Source: CAYNFP01 sp964396655 (GTDB taxonomy: Bacteria > Bacillota_I > Bacilli_A > RF39 > UBA660). Taken from it: 64,000 bases of DNA. Shown here piece after piece: positions 18,230-26,595 of this stretch. The DNA is taken from assembly GCA_964396655.1 (NCBI GenBank), contig CAYNFP010000004.1, positions 62,001 through 126,000 of the forward strand, given 5' to 3'. Numbering within the stretch: position 1 is the first letter of the stretch; each line of letters opens with the position of its first letter. The position numbers and the translations under genes were made by a program. The notes below the pieces were generated by a model. The model worked only from the letters and a program-made list of their open reading frames with translations, did not search any database and was not told the DNA's origin.

Positions 18230-19585
18230 TTATTCTAAAGTTGAAGTATAACCTTCAGGACAAGATGTTTGATTATATAAATATTTTGTTCCTGTATAAT
18301 CCCATTTAGTATAGCCAGACTCTGATCTAGCCCAAGCCTCACATCTTCCAGTTCCTACATTTGTTGATTCGCTTAACCTAATATCATCTTCATCTCCACC
18401 AGACCAATATAGAGTTACCCCATTACAACTATTGTAATCTAAATCTTGTATTCCATCATTACCTGATATCAATAATTCTTTTATATTTGAAACAGTACAA
18501 AGCCTTGACATATTTTGAGAAGTTCGTCCCTGAACAACACAGTTAGTATATAAAGTACCGTTATTTACAAGACTAAATGTATAATTATATGTCCATAAGT
18601 CTGATTCACAGCCCACAGCAGAGCAATTAGTATTACCATCCGTTTGACAAGCCGTAATTGCAGATGACTCAGATGTATAACTACATGTAGTACTTGTATT
18701 TACTTTTGAACATGTGTAAGTTATTAATTTTGTTATAGCATAATATGTTACATTTGAAGAAATAGCCAGACTTTGAGATGCATCATACTGCTTAGTAGTT
18801 GCAGATAAGTTTGTATTCCATCCTATAACTGAATATCCAGAATTTGGAGTTATTGAAGGAAGAGTTATTAAGCAAGAAGTTTGAGTATTATACATATTAC
18901 AATTTAATGATGTAGCCGATATTGAAGCTGCAGTATTTTTATCAAATGTTGCGACTATATTCTTACTAGTTATGGCATAATATGTTACATTATTATCATT
19001 TGCTCCAATTTCTATATTAGAACTAACATCATAAGTTGAAGTAGTTGAAGAAGGTGATTTACCCCATCCAATTATGGTATGTCCCTCTCTTGTAATTGTT
19101 GGAATTGTTACTGTACATGTACTTCCATTTAATGTCTTACAACCTACCCCTTCTGCACTTATATTTGTAGCACCATTTGCATCAAAGTTTATTGCCACTT
19201 CAATTTCCATTGGTCCTTTAAAAGCTTGAATGACTGAGCTTTTTAATTTTATTGTTATAGCATCATCATTCATTATTGAATTATCTCTTGGATCTAACAC
19301 ACAGCCAAAAGCTCTTTCACAAGTTTCATCTTCATCTAAATATCCTGTTGCCAATAAAGTTTCCACACTTATTTGTATAGTATCAGCTTCTCCAAAAGCA
19401 TCTTTATTATTTTTTCCATATAATTCTGCAGCTCTTAAAATTGAGTTCATTTTTGAATCATATGCTCTTTCTTTAATTGATTTACTTATTAAAATAGCTG
19501 TAGGTATAGCAACAGATAATATTATTCCTATTGTAACTATTACTAATAATATTTCAGTTATTGTAAAGCCTTTTTTATTTTTCAT
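18230..19585 (-). CDS. Type IV pilin-like protein with InlB-like repeats and Cys-rich tail (copy A)
   Basis: A 451-residue secreted or surface protein. The prepilin signal KKGFTITEILLV gives cleavage after Gly and Glu at +5, followed by a hydrophobic helix. Then comes a pilin-like helical region (about 40-130) with a conserved CERAFGCVLDPRDNS block. Two beta-repeat units follow (about 135-285, GHTIIGWGKSPSSTTSTYD and GYSVIGWNTN) like InlB B / Listeria-Bacteroides repeats. The tail has about a dozen Cys and ends NQTSCPEGYTSTLE. The first 285 residues are close to copy B; the tails differ. No pilus assembly genes are in the window. Confidence 0.8.
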   Translation of the reverse strand: MKNKKGFTITEILLVIVTIGIILSVAIPTAILISKSIKERAYDSKMNSILRAAELYGKNNKDAFGEADTIQISVETLLATGYLDEDETCERAFGCVLDPRDNSIMNDDAITIKLKSSVIQAFKGPMEIEVAINFDANGATNISAEGVGCKTLNGSTCTVTIPTITREGHTIIGWGKSPSSTTSTYDVSSNIEIGANDNNVTYYAITSKNIVATFDKNTAASISATSLNCNMYNTQTSCLITLPSITPNSGYSVIGWNTNLSATTKQYDASQSLAISSNVTYYAITKLITYTCSKVNTSTTCSYTSESSAITACQTDGNTNCSAVGCESDLWTYNYTFSLVNNGTLYTNCVVQGRTSQNMSRLCTVSNIKELLISGNDGIQDLDYNSCNGVTLYWSGGDEDDIRLSESTNVGTGRCEAWARSESGYTKWDYTGTKYLYNQTSCPEGYTSTLE

Positions 19586-19606
19586 ATTAACACCTATGTT
19601 AATAAT

Positions 19607-19635
19607 ATCATAATTTTTATACTAAAAAAAGTAAA
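19607..19635 (-). promoter_or_regulatory. Promoter of pilin copy A, -35 inside the upstream terminator
   Basis: Minus strand TTTACT (19635-19630), 17-nt spacer, TATGAT (19612-19607). The -35 hexamer lies in the 3' arm and T-tail of the terminator of copy B. Confidence 0.55.
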
Positions 19636-19659
19636 CAACTTCTAGTTGTTTACTTTTAT
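19624..19659 (-). terminator. Terminator of pilin copy B
   Basis: Minus strand AAAAGTAAACAAC pairs with GTTGTTTACTTTT around a 5-nt loop, with a long T-tail. Confidence 0.85.
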
Positions 19660-19661
19660 AA

Positions 19662-20942
19662 TTATTGTTCTGTCCATCCAGCAGGACAATAAGCTTGATT
19701 ATATAAATAACATGTACTTCCTGATAATGTTCCGGTAGAACAACTATAAGTTGTTGTTGCGGTAGCAGCAGTATAAGTTGAACAAGTCGAAGAACTTACA
19801 ACAGTACCATTACATACATAATCACTAGTACAAGCATATCTGCAATAATAATAATTGTTTGCAGTATCACAACCATGACTATCTTCACATAATAATGCGT
19901 AGCTTCCTCCATGTGTTCCTGTACAGTAAACTCTGTCATTATCATCTCTATCCCAACATTTCCAATAGGTATGTTCTTCAACGTCAGCCTCTGTAGTTGT
20001 TATACATTGATTACCTGATAATGTTCCAACACTACAAGAATATGTTGTAGTTGATGTTGCAACTTTAGTACATGTAACTGGTGTTTTTTGTACTGCATAA
20101 TAAGTAATATTTGATGTTATTGGAATTAATTCTGATTGGTCATATTGCTTAGTTGTTGCAGCTGAATTTGTATTCCATCCAACAGCAACATAACCAGAAG
20201 CGGCTGTTATAGTAGGAGAAGTTATTGTACACCCTGTTTGAGTATTATATATTGTACAATTAGCTGATGTAGCACTAATTGAACTTGCATTATTTTTATT
20301 AAATGTTGCCACTAAATTTTTACTAGTTACAGCATAATATGTTGAATCGTTATCAGTTGAACCAATTTCTATATTAGAACTCACATCATAACTTGAAGTT
20401 GTTGCGGATGATGACTTACTCCATCCTAATATTGTATATCCATCTCTTGTAATTGTGGGAGCTGTAACTATACATGTACTTCCATTTAATGTGTTACATC
20501 CCACCGCTTCTGCTCCTATAGAAGTTGCACCATTTGCATTAAAATTTAAAGATAATGTAACTTCCATCGGACCTACAAAAGCTTGAACAACTAGTTTTTT
20601 TATTTTTATTGTTATAGGATCATCATTCATTATTGAATCATCTCTTGGATCAAGCACACAACCAAAAGTTCTTTCACAAGCCTCATCTTCATCTACATAT
20701 CCATTTGCTAATAGAGTCTCTACACTTATTTGTATTACTTCTGATTCTCCAAAAACGTCTTTATTGTTCTTTCCATATAGTTCTGCAGCCACTATAATTG
20801 AATCCATTTTTGAGTCATATGATCTTTCTTTTATTGATTTGCTTATTAAAATAGCTGTAGGTATAGCTATGGATAATATTATACCTATTATAACTATTAC
20901 TAATAATATTTCAGTTAATGTAAAGCCTTTTTTATTTTTCAT
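19662..20942 (-). CDS. Type IV pilin-like protein with InlB-like repeats and Cys-rich tail (copy B)
   Basis: A 426-residue paralogue of copy A. The N-terminus (KKGFTLTEILLVIVIIGIIL) and the first ~285 residues match copy A closely, including CERTFGCVLDPRDDS and repeat units ending GYTILGWSKSSSATTSSYD and GYVAVGWNTNSAATTKQYD. The tail is different: it is richer in Cys, Thr and Tyr and contains TTTYSCSVGTLSGNQC and TTTYSCSTGTLSGSTC, an internal repeat. Both proteins end in a similar YLYNQ-x-x-CP-x-G element. Prepilin peptidase processing is inferred. A role as an adhesin or minor pilin is plausible but unproven. Confidence 0.8.
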   Translation of the reverse strand: MKNKKGFTLTEILLVIVIIGIILSIAIPTAILISKSIKERSYDSKMDSIIVAAELYGKNNKDVFGESEVIQISVETLLANGYVDEDEACERTFGCVLDPRDDSIMNDDPITIKIKKLVVQAFVGPMEVTLSLNFNANGATSIGAEAVGCNTLNGSTCIVTAPTITRDGYTILGWSKSSSATTSSYDVSSNIEIGSTDNDSTYYAVTSKNLVATFNKNNASSISATSANCTIYNTQTGCTITSPTITAASGYVAVGWNTNSAATTKQYDQSELIPITSNITYYAVQKTPVTCTKVATSTTTYSCSVGTLSGNQCITTTEADVEEHTYWKCWDRDDNDRVYCTGTHGGSYALLCEDSHGCDTANNYYYCRYACTSDYVCNGTVVSSSTCSTYTAATATTTYSCSTGTLSGSTCYLYNQAYCPAGWTEQ

Positions 20943-20964
20943 AAGAATCTCCTATAATAATAAT

Positions 20965-20993
20965 ACCATATTTTTTATAATAAAAAAAGTAAA
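20965..20993 (-). promoter_or_regulatory. Promoter of pilin copy B, -35 inside the upstream terminator
   Basis: Minus strand TTTACT (20993-20988), 17-nt spacer, TATGGT (20970-20965). It has the same geometry as for copy A, with the -35 supplied by the cdaR terminator. Confidence 0.5.
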
Positions 20994-21020
20994 CACTCTT
21001 TTTAGGTTGTTTACTTTTAT
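20982..21020 (-). terminator. Terminator of cdaR
   Basis: Minus strand AAAAGTAAACA pairs with TGTTTACTTTT around a longer loop, followed by T residues. The stem is nearly the same as in the terminator at 19624. Confidence 0.8.
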
Positions 21021-21024
21021 TAAT

Positions 21025-22383
21025 TTATTGAATGATTATTGTTACTTTAGATGTTTTTGAAGTATATGATAATTTTAAATCATTTCCAGTTACTTTTACT
21101 GGTACTTCCCATTCTCCGGCTGTTAAATCTGTTAAGTCAACATAAGCTTTAATATCTTCTGTTGTAAGTGAATTTAACAATGTAGAAGTACCCTTTACTA
21201 CAACAGTTACTGAAGTACTTGTTTTACCATAAGCTTTTAAACCATCACCCAAGTTACGAAGTTCTATACTTACATCTTGAAATTCCTTAGAAGTTTCTTT
21301 TTCCATTTGAACTTTAACAGTTATATTCTTTTCACTCATAGATCTTACCCCAAGAGGTTTTTCTATAGAAGTTTGGAATGTTTTATCATCGTTTAAACCA
21401 TTAACATCAATTTGAACTTCAATACTCTCTATTCCAGAAAGAACTGTTTCATCAGCATATATAGTTACTTTTGTAACACTTGATGTTATAGACGCGATAG
21501 CGGCACCACTTGCAACTTCTCCTACAGGGACTATTTTAATTGGAACAGTCTTACTTGGAGAATTTATTACTACAGTAGCAGTTAATGTCTCTGGTAATAT
21601 TTCTATATTCTTAATTTCTTTACCTTTTTCATCATAAGCAATTAATTTTACATTATCTAATGTATAAGTTCCTGCCGCATTAGCATTTAATGCATTAACA
21701 TCTACAATTGCTTTTACTGAAGCTACTTTTTCTAACTTCTCAGCATAACTTTTAATTATTACTTCATCTCTTCCTAAAGTTACATTACTTACTACTAATT
21801 TTTCATCTAGTTTATCTGTATTTAATATATCAGTTGTTACTGTTCTAACCTCTCTAACAATTGGATAAATAACAACCGTTACTGATGAAGGATCCAATTT
21901 ATATTGTAATGTGTTTATAGGATTATTATATTTTAATTTAACTTTATGAGTTCCAGTACTAAGTCCAGATAAATCCAAAGTTACTTTATGCTCACCTAAT
22001 TGTTGAGCTAAATATAAGTCACTTTTTCTACCCATTAATACTATATCAACTGTCGAAGGGATTCCCTCAACAATATAAGATTCTTCATTATATTCAACTT
22101 CTACTTTTTGATTAGAAATAACTGTGGCTTCTGTTTCTACCAAAGTCACTACCTTTCTATCTATTACGAAAAATGTTACGAATGCTAATATTAATGAAAT
22201 ATATACTATCATGTTGGGTTTATTTAACATTCTATCTATTAAACTAGGTCCATTTGGATTTTTATTCATTAATTTATATATTAATTTACTAATAGGAGTA
22301 ATTAATATAACATCTATTACTTTATATATACCAAGACCAATTTTTTTAAAGAAGGAACCTGTCTTAGATATGATTTTCTTCAT
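21025..22383 (-). CDS. cdaR: YbbR-domain regulator of diadenylate cyclase CdaR
   Basis: About 452 residues. A membrane anchor near residues 55-75 (NMIVYISLILAFVTFFVI) is followed by about four extracytoplasmic YbbR repeats, each beginning like VVTLVETEATVIS or RTVTTDI and containing V-x-L-x-G segments. CdaR modulates the membrane cyclase CdaA. ATG 22383 follows AAGGAGG and lies inside the last codons of cdaA, 20 nt overlap, giving the usual cdaA-cdaR pairing. The frame extends to 22422 without SD support. glmM, the usual third gene, is not next to it. Confidence 0.88.
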   Translation of the reverse strand: MKKIISKTGSFFKKIGLGIYKVIDVILITPISKLIYKLMNKNPNGPSLIDRMLNKPNMIVYISLILAFVTFFVIDRKVVTLVETEATVISNQKVEVEYNEESYIVEGIPSTVDIVLMGRKSDLYLAQQLGEHKVTLDLSGLSTGTHKVKLKYNNPINTLQYKLDPSSVTVVIYPIVREVRTVTTDILNTDKLDEKLVVSNVTLGRDEVIIKSYAEKLEKVASVKAIVDVNALNANAAGTYTLDNVKLIAYDEKGKEIKNIEILPETLTATVVINSPSKTVPIKIVPVGEVASGAAIASITSSVTKVTIYADETVLSGIESIEVQIDVNGLNDDKTFQTSIEKPLGVRSMSEKNITVKVQMEKETSKEFQDVSIELRNLGDGLKAYGKTSTSVTVVVKGTSTLLNSLTTEDIKAYVDLTDLTAGEWEVPVKVTGNDLKLSYTSKTSKVTIIIQ

Positions 22384-23200
22384 TAGAATCATCCTCCTTC
22401 TTAACTTCTTCATCAGCCTCATAGAATACTTCTTTCTTAGGTTGAAGTTCTTCCATTAATAACATTTTAGCATCATCAACTGATAAATTATAATTTAACT
22501 CACTTTTTACTGCAATACTAATTCTACCAGTTTCTTCAGATACAACTATTGCTATTGCATCTGTTATTTCCGAAATACCTAAAGCAGCTCTATGTCTAGT
22601 TCCGAGTCTTTTAGAAACTCCAGGATTCATACTTGTTGGAAATATTACACTAGCACAAGTTATCTTTTCGCCTTGAATAATTACAGCTCCATCATGTAAA
22701 GGATTATTTGGGAAAAATATTGAAACTAATAACTCACTTGATATATCTGCATATATTTTATTTGCGGGTTCTATATATTGATGCAAACTATAATCTCTTT
22801 CTATTGCGATTAAAGCACCTATTCTGTTTTTCTTTAAATAATCTAAAGCTTGAGTAATTTCATAAACTAATTTTTCTCTTTGATCTACTGTTAATACTTT
22901 ATGTCTTCCTAATAGTTTACTTCTACCAATACTTTCTAATACAGTTCTAATTTCGGGTTGAAATATAACTATTAAGGCTATTGGAGCCCATTCAATTACA
23001 TATTCTAGTATTATACCTATAGTATTTAAATTTAATAATTGGCTTACTACTTTTATCAAAATTAATACAAGAACACCCTTAAAAATTAATATTAATTTTA
23101 CGTTATTCCTTAAATATTTTAATATAAAATAAAATAACATCCATACAAAAGCTATATCTATTATTTTTGTTATTACATTTAAAATGGCATTGTAATCCAT
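22364..23200 (-). CDS. cdaA: Diadenylate cyclase CdaA
   Basis: A 278-residue membrane cyclase that makes c-di-AMP from two ATP, controlling potassium, osmotic and wall homeostasis. Three N-terminal transmembrane helices (about 10-85) are followed by a DAC domain with NNPLHDGAVII near 170-180 (DGA motif) and GTRHRAALGISE near 203-214 (RHR motif), plus VVSEETGRIS. All catalytic signatures are intact. It ends with an acidic Lys/Glu tail that overlaps cdaR. GGAGG lies just before ATG 23200. Confidence 0.95.
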   Translation of the reverse strand: MDYNAILNVITKIIDIAFVWMLFYFILKYLRNNVKLILIFKGVLVLILIKVVSQLLNLNTIGIILEYVIEWAPIALIVIFQPEIRTVLESIGRSKLLGRHKVLTVDQREKLVYEITQALDYLKKNRIGALIAIERDYSLHQYIEPANKIYADISSELLVSIFFPNNPLHDGAVIIQGEKITCASVIFPTSMNPGVSKRLGTRHRAALGISEITDAIAIVVSEETGRISIAVKSELNYNLSVDDAKMLLMEELQPKKEVFYEADEEVKKEDDSNEENHI

Positions 23201-23238
23201 GGTTTTTCCTCCATCTCACTCATAATAAATTATACATC

Positions 23239-23275
23239 AAAAAAGATATATTTTCTATATCTTTTTTATTTTAAT
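23239..23275 (-). terminator. Terminator between the 23281 gene and cdaA
   Basis: AAAAAAGATATA pairs with TATATCTTTTTT around TTTTC. It is symmetrical, so it may act in both directions. Confidence 0.8.
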
Positions 23276-23280
23276 GTAAA

Positions 23281-23658
23281 CTACTTTAATTCTTCTATTT
23301 CAATTCTGGGTTGTTCTTGTTCTGGTTTTACTTCGGGTTCTATTTCAACTGGAGCCACATTTACTTCAGTAGGCACTACTGGTGTTGAATCTAGTTCAAA
23401 TTCTGGCATTGGTGGTGCCGGATTGAACTCTTCTGTAGGAACTGTTGGTACAGGATTAACCGGTACATCATTAATCTCTACATTTTCTTGAATTGGTTCT
23501 ACAGGCACTGTTACTTCTGGAGTAACACTGTCTTCTTCCTCTGATTTATTTCTTTTTCTAAGATCTACTATAAAACCTATTAATGCAAAAAATAATATTC
23601 CTGCAGCTATTAAAAAGTAGATATAATTACCAGCCAAAAAATCTAAAAACTTTTCCAT
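23281..23658 (-). CDS. Small membrane protein with Pro/Glu/Val-rich tail
   Basis: A 125-residue protein. It has a short N-terminus, one transmembrane segment near residues 11-32 (YIYFLIAAGILFFALIGFIV), then a low-complexity tail rich in Pro, Glu and Val (VPVEPIQENVEINDVPVNP). The tail has no recognised domain and is probably extended, perhaps spanning the wall or lying in the cytoplasm. AAGGAGG precedes ATG 23658. It is flanked by terminators and seems monocistronic. The function is unknown. Confidence 0.6.
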   Translation of the reverse strand: MEKFLDFLAGNYIYFLIAAGILFFALIGFIVDLRKRNKSEEEDSVTPEVTVPVEPIQENVEINDVPVNPVPTVPTEEFNPAPPMPEFELDSTPVVPTEVNVAPVEIEPEVKPEQEQPRIEIEELK

Positions 23659-23744
23659 AAATATATTGCCTCCTTATTCTAAAATTATTTTAACATTTAA
23701 ACTTTAATTATTCAAGTTATGTCATTAATTTATATGTTTTTTTA

Positions 23745-24833
23745 TTAATTTGTAGAACTATTTTCACTAATTCCTTCAATTTTTAATGTTTTTCCAACGG
23801 GTTGTATCTGAATCCAAGTAATTCCATCATTAACATCTATCTCTTCACCATTTAGATATTTGTATACAGTTTGTGCACTTCTACTTGTTTTTTCCCATGT
23901 AATAGGAATTGCATATCCTTCAGTTATATAATAACCGTTCCCAGTCCCAATATTCTCAAGAGTTTGTCTACCTTTACTTCCAAAATTTGTATTTTTTATT
24001 TGATAAGTAATAATATTTTTACTTGTATATTGTTCTTTAGTAACATAATCTGTATGTGCTACTCCGCTCATAAATCTTTTATATAATTTTGTTTCTTTAT
24101 CATATTCATAAGATGTATTTGTATAAGAAGAATATTCAATATATACTTTATCTGCCTTTTGTGAAGTAATATATTTAGATAAATCAACTTCATCTGTTGT
24201 GTAATTTAATAGCATATCTTGATCAGATGTAGTCCTATATCCTTTTTCAGAAATTAAATTATTTATTTTTTCCATACTTGTAAATGCAGTATGTTCACTT
24301 GGTTTATTTAAAGATTTATCTCTCCAATAAAGACCAGAACTATATAAACCATTTAAATTGTTTATTCCCAAAGATTTTATATCACTTAAAGCTTGAGGAC
24401 TTTGACCAAAATGCACATAAATTGCATCACTTTCTAATGCATAATCTAAAAAATAATGTCTTGCACTTCTTATAGATCCTATTCTTTCAGTAGTTTGATC
24501 CCTAAATAAAGATAATATTCTAGTAATACCACCTTCTACGATTATTTCATAATTTAAAAATGCATCTTGAAGTCCAGAATGAGGTCTAGCTAACTTATGA
24601 TTGTTAATCATAACAGCTATTACCCTAGTATCAGAATCTTCATCTATTATTTTTAATTTAGGAATTACTACAGGCTCTTCCTCTTCAGGTTTATTATTTT
24701 TTATATTTCCCACACCAAAAATATCTTTAATTTTTGAACTTAAATCAAATTGTTTGTTTAAAAAAAACAAAACTCCAACCAATATTACTAAAAATATTAT
24801 AAATTTTAAAAATTTATGTTTCTTTTTTACCAT
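23745..24833 (-). CDS. YerB-like DUF3048 membrane-anchored protein
   Basis: About 362 residues from ATG 24833. An N-terminal anchor (residues 8-24) and an acidic linker are followed by the DUF3048 pair of domains: VIAVMINNHKLARPHSGLQD, EGGITRILSLFRDQTTERIGSIRSARHYF, HFGQSP, and a C-terminal ITYQIKNTNFGS...GYAIPITWEKTSRS. B. subtilis YerB has this architecture but is a lipoprotein; here no lipobox Cys is present. Its role is not established. The two N-terminal Met codons leave the start uncertain by three codons. Confidence 0.78.
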   Translation of the reverse strand: MVKKKHKFLKFIIFLVILVGVLFFLNKQFDLSSKIKDIFGVGNIKNNKPEEEEPVVIPKLKIIDEDSDTRVIAVMINNHKLARPHSGLQDAFLNYEIIVEGGITRILSLFRDQTTERIGSIRSARHYFLDYALESDAIYVHFGQSPQALSDIKSLGINNLNGLYSSGLYWRDKSLNKPSEHTAFTSMEKINNLISEKGYRTTSDQDMLLNYTTDEVDLSKYITSQKADKVYIEYSSYTNTSYEYDKETKLYKRFMSGVAHTDYVTKEQYTSKNIITYQIKNTNFGSKGRQTLENIGTGNGYYITEGYAIPITWEKTSRSAQTVYKYLNGEEIDVNDGITWIQIQPVGKTLKIEGISENSSTN

Positions 24834-24895
24834 AATTATCATATACCTCTATATTAATTATATTACTTGAAATAAACTTGTCAAACAAATTATAT

Positions 24896-24921
24896 AAAAA
24901 AACAAGTTTTATCTTGCTTTT
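24896..24921 (-). terminator. Terminator of the 24909 gene
   Basis: AAAAAAGCAAG pairs with CTTGTTTTTTT on the minus strand. The stop codon lies in the loop. Confidence 0.7.
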
Positions 24922-25358
24922 TTAATTTCATCTTTTTCGAGTCCATAAAATGCTTCATAAATTATATCTTTTTCATCAAAATTAAATTCCCCCGAACCAA
25001 AACGACTTATAAGTATTAAATCCATATCTGTTGGTTCTTGTCCATAAAAGTTTGCAGAGTAGAACATATATTTACCTATAATATCAAAAGCTTCATGCTC
25101 TAATTCTTCTCCATTAAGATAAGCCTTTATTACTTCTCTAATTGCTATTTCACATTTAATTTTAAGATATTCAAAATAATTAAATTTTTTTTGAATTTCC
25201 TCTATTTTTTTAGTAATCTTTTTTGCTTGAATAAGTCCCCAAAAATTGGGATATATAAAGTTGAGATATTCAAAATCTTTAAGTAATTCTTCTTTTTCTG
25301 GACTAACTTTTTGATATAACTCTTCTAATCTTTTATTATTTTGTTCAATAATTTCCAT
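24909..25358 (-). CDS. Helical protein of unknown function (149 aa)
   Basis: A 149-residue, mostly helical protein with no membrane segment. It starts MEIIEQNNKRLEELYQKV, has a Lys/Glu-rich coiled-coil-prone middle (AKKITKKIEEIQKKF), and a more compact C-terminal part (FYGQEPTDMDLILISRFGSG, EKDIIYEAFYGLEKDE). GGAGGAG precedes ATG 25358. It lies between two terminators and next to the lysis cassette, so it could be part of a phage remnant, but nothing in it is diagnostic. I do not recognise a family. Confidence 0.5.
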   Translation of the reverse strand: MEIIEQNNKRLEELYQKVSPEKEELLKDFEYLNFIYPNFWGLIQAKKITKKIEEIQKKFNYFEYLKIKCEIAIREVIKAYLNGEELEHEAFDIIGKYMFYSANFYGQEPTDMDLILISRFGSGEFNFDEKDIIYEAFYGLEKDEIKKAR

Positions 25359-25405
25359 TTAAGCTCCTCCACAAAGAAAGTATATATTTTTTTTGCAAAA
25401 AAGTC

Positions 25406-25431
25406 AAAAAAAAGAGATAAATCTCTTTTTT
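25406..25431 (-). terminator. Terminator of the endolysin gene
   Basis: AAAGAGAT pairs with ATCTCTTT around a short loop, followed by a run of eight T on the minus strand, at the endolysin stop codon. Confidence 0.8.
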
Positions 25432-26248
25432 ATAAAATTAATAATTTGTAAGTATTTAATTCACTTATAACTTGATTTGGGTAAATGTATATATATTCTA
25501 AAGGATTTTTTAAATAACTATATCTTTGGGAAAAAGAATAATTATAATTTTTTGGCACTATCCAAACTTCAAAGTGTAAATGATTTCCTGTACTTCTTCC
25601 GGTATTTCCCATTACTGCAAAAGAACTATTCATAGGTATTACATCATATTTTTTTAATTTAGGGGTTTCTTTCAGATGCAAAAATCTAAATAACATATCA
25701 TTGATTTCATTATAATCAGCAGAAGCTACAATATAATTTCCAGCATCATTTGCGGAAGAATTCACAAGTATTCTCATATCTAAGGGGGCATATATTAAAG
25801 GATTTTTACCACCATGTTCTTTATTCCAACCCAAATCTATACCGTTATGGGTTTTAAATTTAAAACCTTGAGTTATTCCTATATAATTTAGAGGATATCT
25901 TGGTTTTATTTTATTTAAATATCTCAATTTCTTCAAATTTATTTTATCTAAAATTCCATTGACTTCTAAATTGTTCTTTTGTTGAAAAGTTTTTATTTCA
26001 TTAATGGTTTTATTTCCAACTATGCCATCTATTTTCAATTTTAATTTATTTAGTTTTAATTGAATTAATTTCCAAGTTTCCAACATTTTATTTGTTGTAT
26101 TACTACCAAATATTCCATCTATTTTTAAACCATAATCTTTTTGAAATTCTTTAGTGGCTTTTTTAGAAAGATTACCAAATATTCCATCTATTTTATATTT
26201 ATAGTAACCTAAATATTTTAATTCTTTTTGTTTTAATTTATTGTCCAT
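25430..26248 (-). CDS. Phage-type M23 endopeptidase (endolysin) with three peptidoglycan-binding repeats
   Basis: A 272-residue peptidoglycan hydrolase without a signal peptide or membrane anchor. Three short PG_binding_1 units fill residues 1-105; each has KIDGI-F/V-G-N followed by a helix ending F-Q. The M23 domain follows: HNGIDLGW (H-x3-D metal motif), GNYIVAS, FRFLHL and NHLHFEVW (H-x-H). Catalytic His and Asp are present. Its start overlaps the holin stop by 11 nt, the arrangement of phage lysis modules, and export would need the holin. A spore or cell-lysis role is an alternative. Confidence 0.8.
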   Translation of the reverse strand: MDNKLKQKELKYLGYYKYKIDGIFGNLSKKATKEFQKDYGLKIDGIFGSNTTNKMLETWKLIQLKLNKLKLKIDGIVGNKTINEIKTFQQKNNLEVNGILDKINLKKLRYLNKIKPRYPLNYIGITQGFKFKTHNGIDLGWNKEHGGKNPLIYAPLDMRILVNSSANDAGNYIVASADYNEINDMLFRFLHLKETPKLKKYDVIPMNSSFAVMGNTGRSTGNHLHFEVWIVPKNYNYSFSQRYSYLKNPLEYIYIYPNQVISELNTYKLLIL

Positions 26249-26444
26249 CTATCTCACTCTCACTAACTTGATCTCCGTTATCTTTACAACGTCGTGTAAA
26301 ATAATAAGTTATAATAGCCATAGTCACTGTCATAAAAGTTTCCATCTCTATCATACCTTTTAAAGCTAAAAAACAAGTGGTCAAACTGAATAAAATACTT
26401 AATATTGATTTAACTTTTAATAGTTCATATAAGTATTTTTTCAT
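26238..26444 (-). CDS. Holin-like small membrane protein
   Basis: A 68-residue protein with two predicted membrane spans (about 12-30, ILSILFSLTTCFLALKG, and 34-50, TFMTVTMAIITYYF) separated by a tight turn, and a charged hydrophilic C-terminus (RRCKDNGDQVSES). Size, topology and the TRR motif after the second span match small phage holins of Bacillota. It is directly upstream of and overlapping the endolysin. AAAAGGAAG precedes ATG 26444, and a perfect dyad sits just ahead of the SD. Confidence 0.7.
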   Translation of the reverse strand: MKKYLYELLKVKSILSILFSLTTCFLALKGMIEMETFMTVTMAIITYYFTRRCKDNGDQVSESEIDGQ

Positions 26445-26457
26445 AATTCACTTCCTT

Positions 26458-26478
26458 TTGTATTATTTATTAATACAA
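26458..26478. repeat. Dyad just upstream of the holin gene (possible operator)
   Basis: TTGTATT and AATACAA are perfect inverted repeats with a 7-nt centre. The element ends directly before the holin SD and could be an operator or an RNA hairpin that limits holin translation. Function is inferred from position only. Confidence 0.4.
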
Positions 26479-26549
26479 TATATTTTATTTTATTTAATTT
26501 TTATTGAATATACTAATATAATAAAAGTTATTTAAAATAGTTAAATATA

Positions 26550-26578
26550 TTGATAAAATCAATGTTTTTTGATATAAT
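26550..26578 (+). promoter_or_regulatory. Promoter of ssrA
   Basis: TTGATA (26550-26555), 17-nt spacer, TATAAT (26573-26578), placed 17 nt before the mature tmRNA 5' end. Confidence 0.85.
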
Positions 26579-26595
26579 TATATGCATACAACTAT

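Noticed and set aside
18230..20942. Direct repeats across the pilin genes as a mobile element or CRISPR
   Set aside because: The repeats are paralogous coding sequence; there are no regular short repeats with unique spacers and no transposase.
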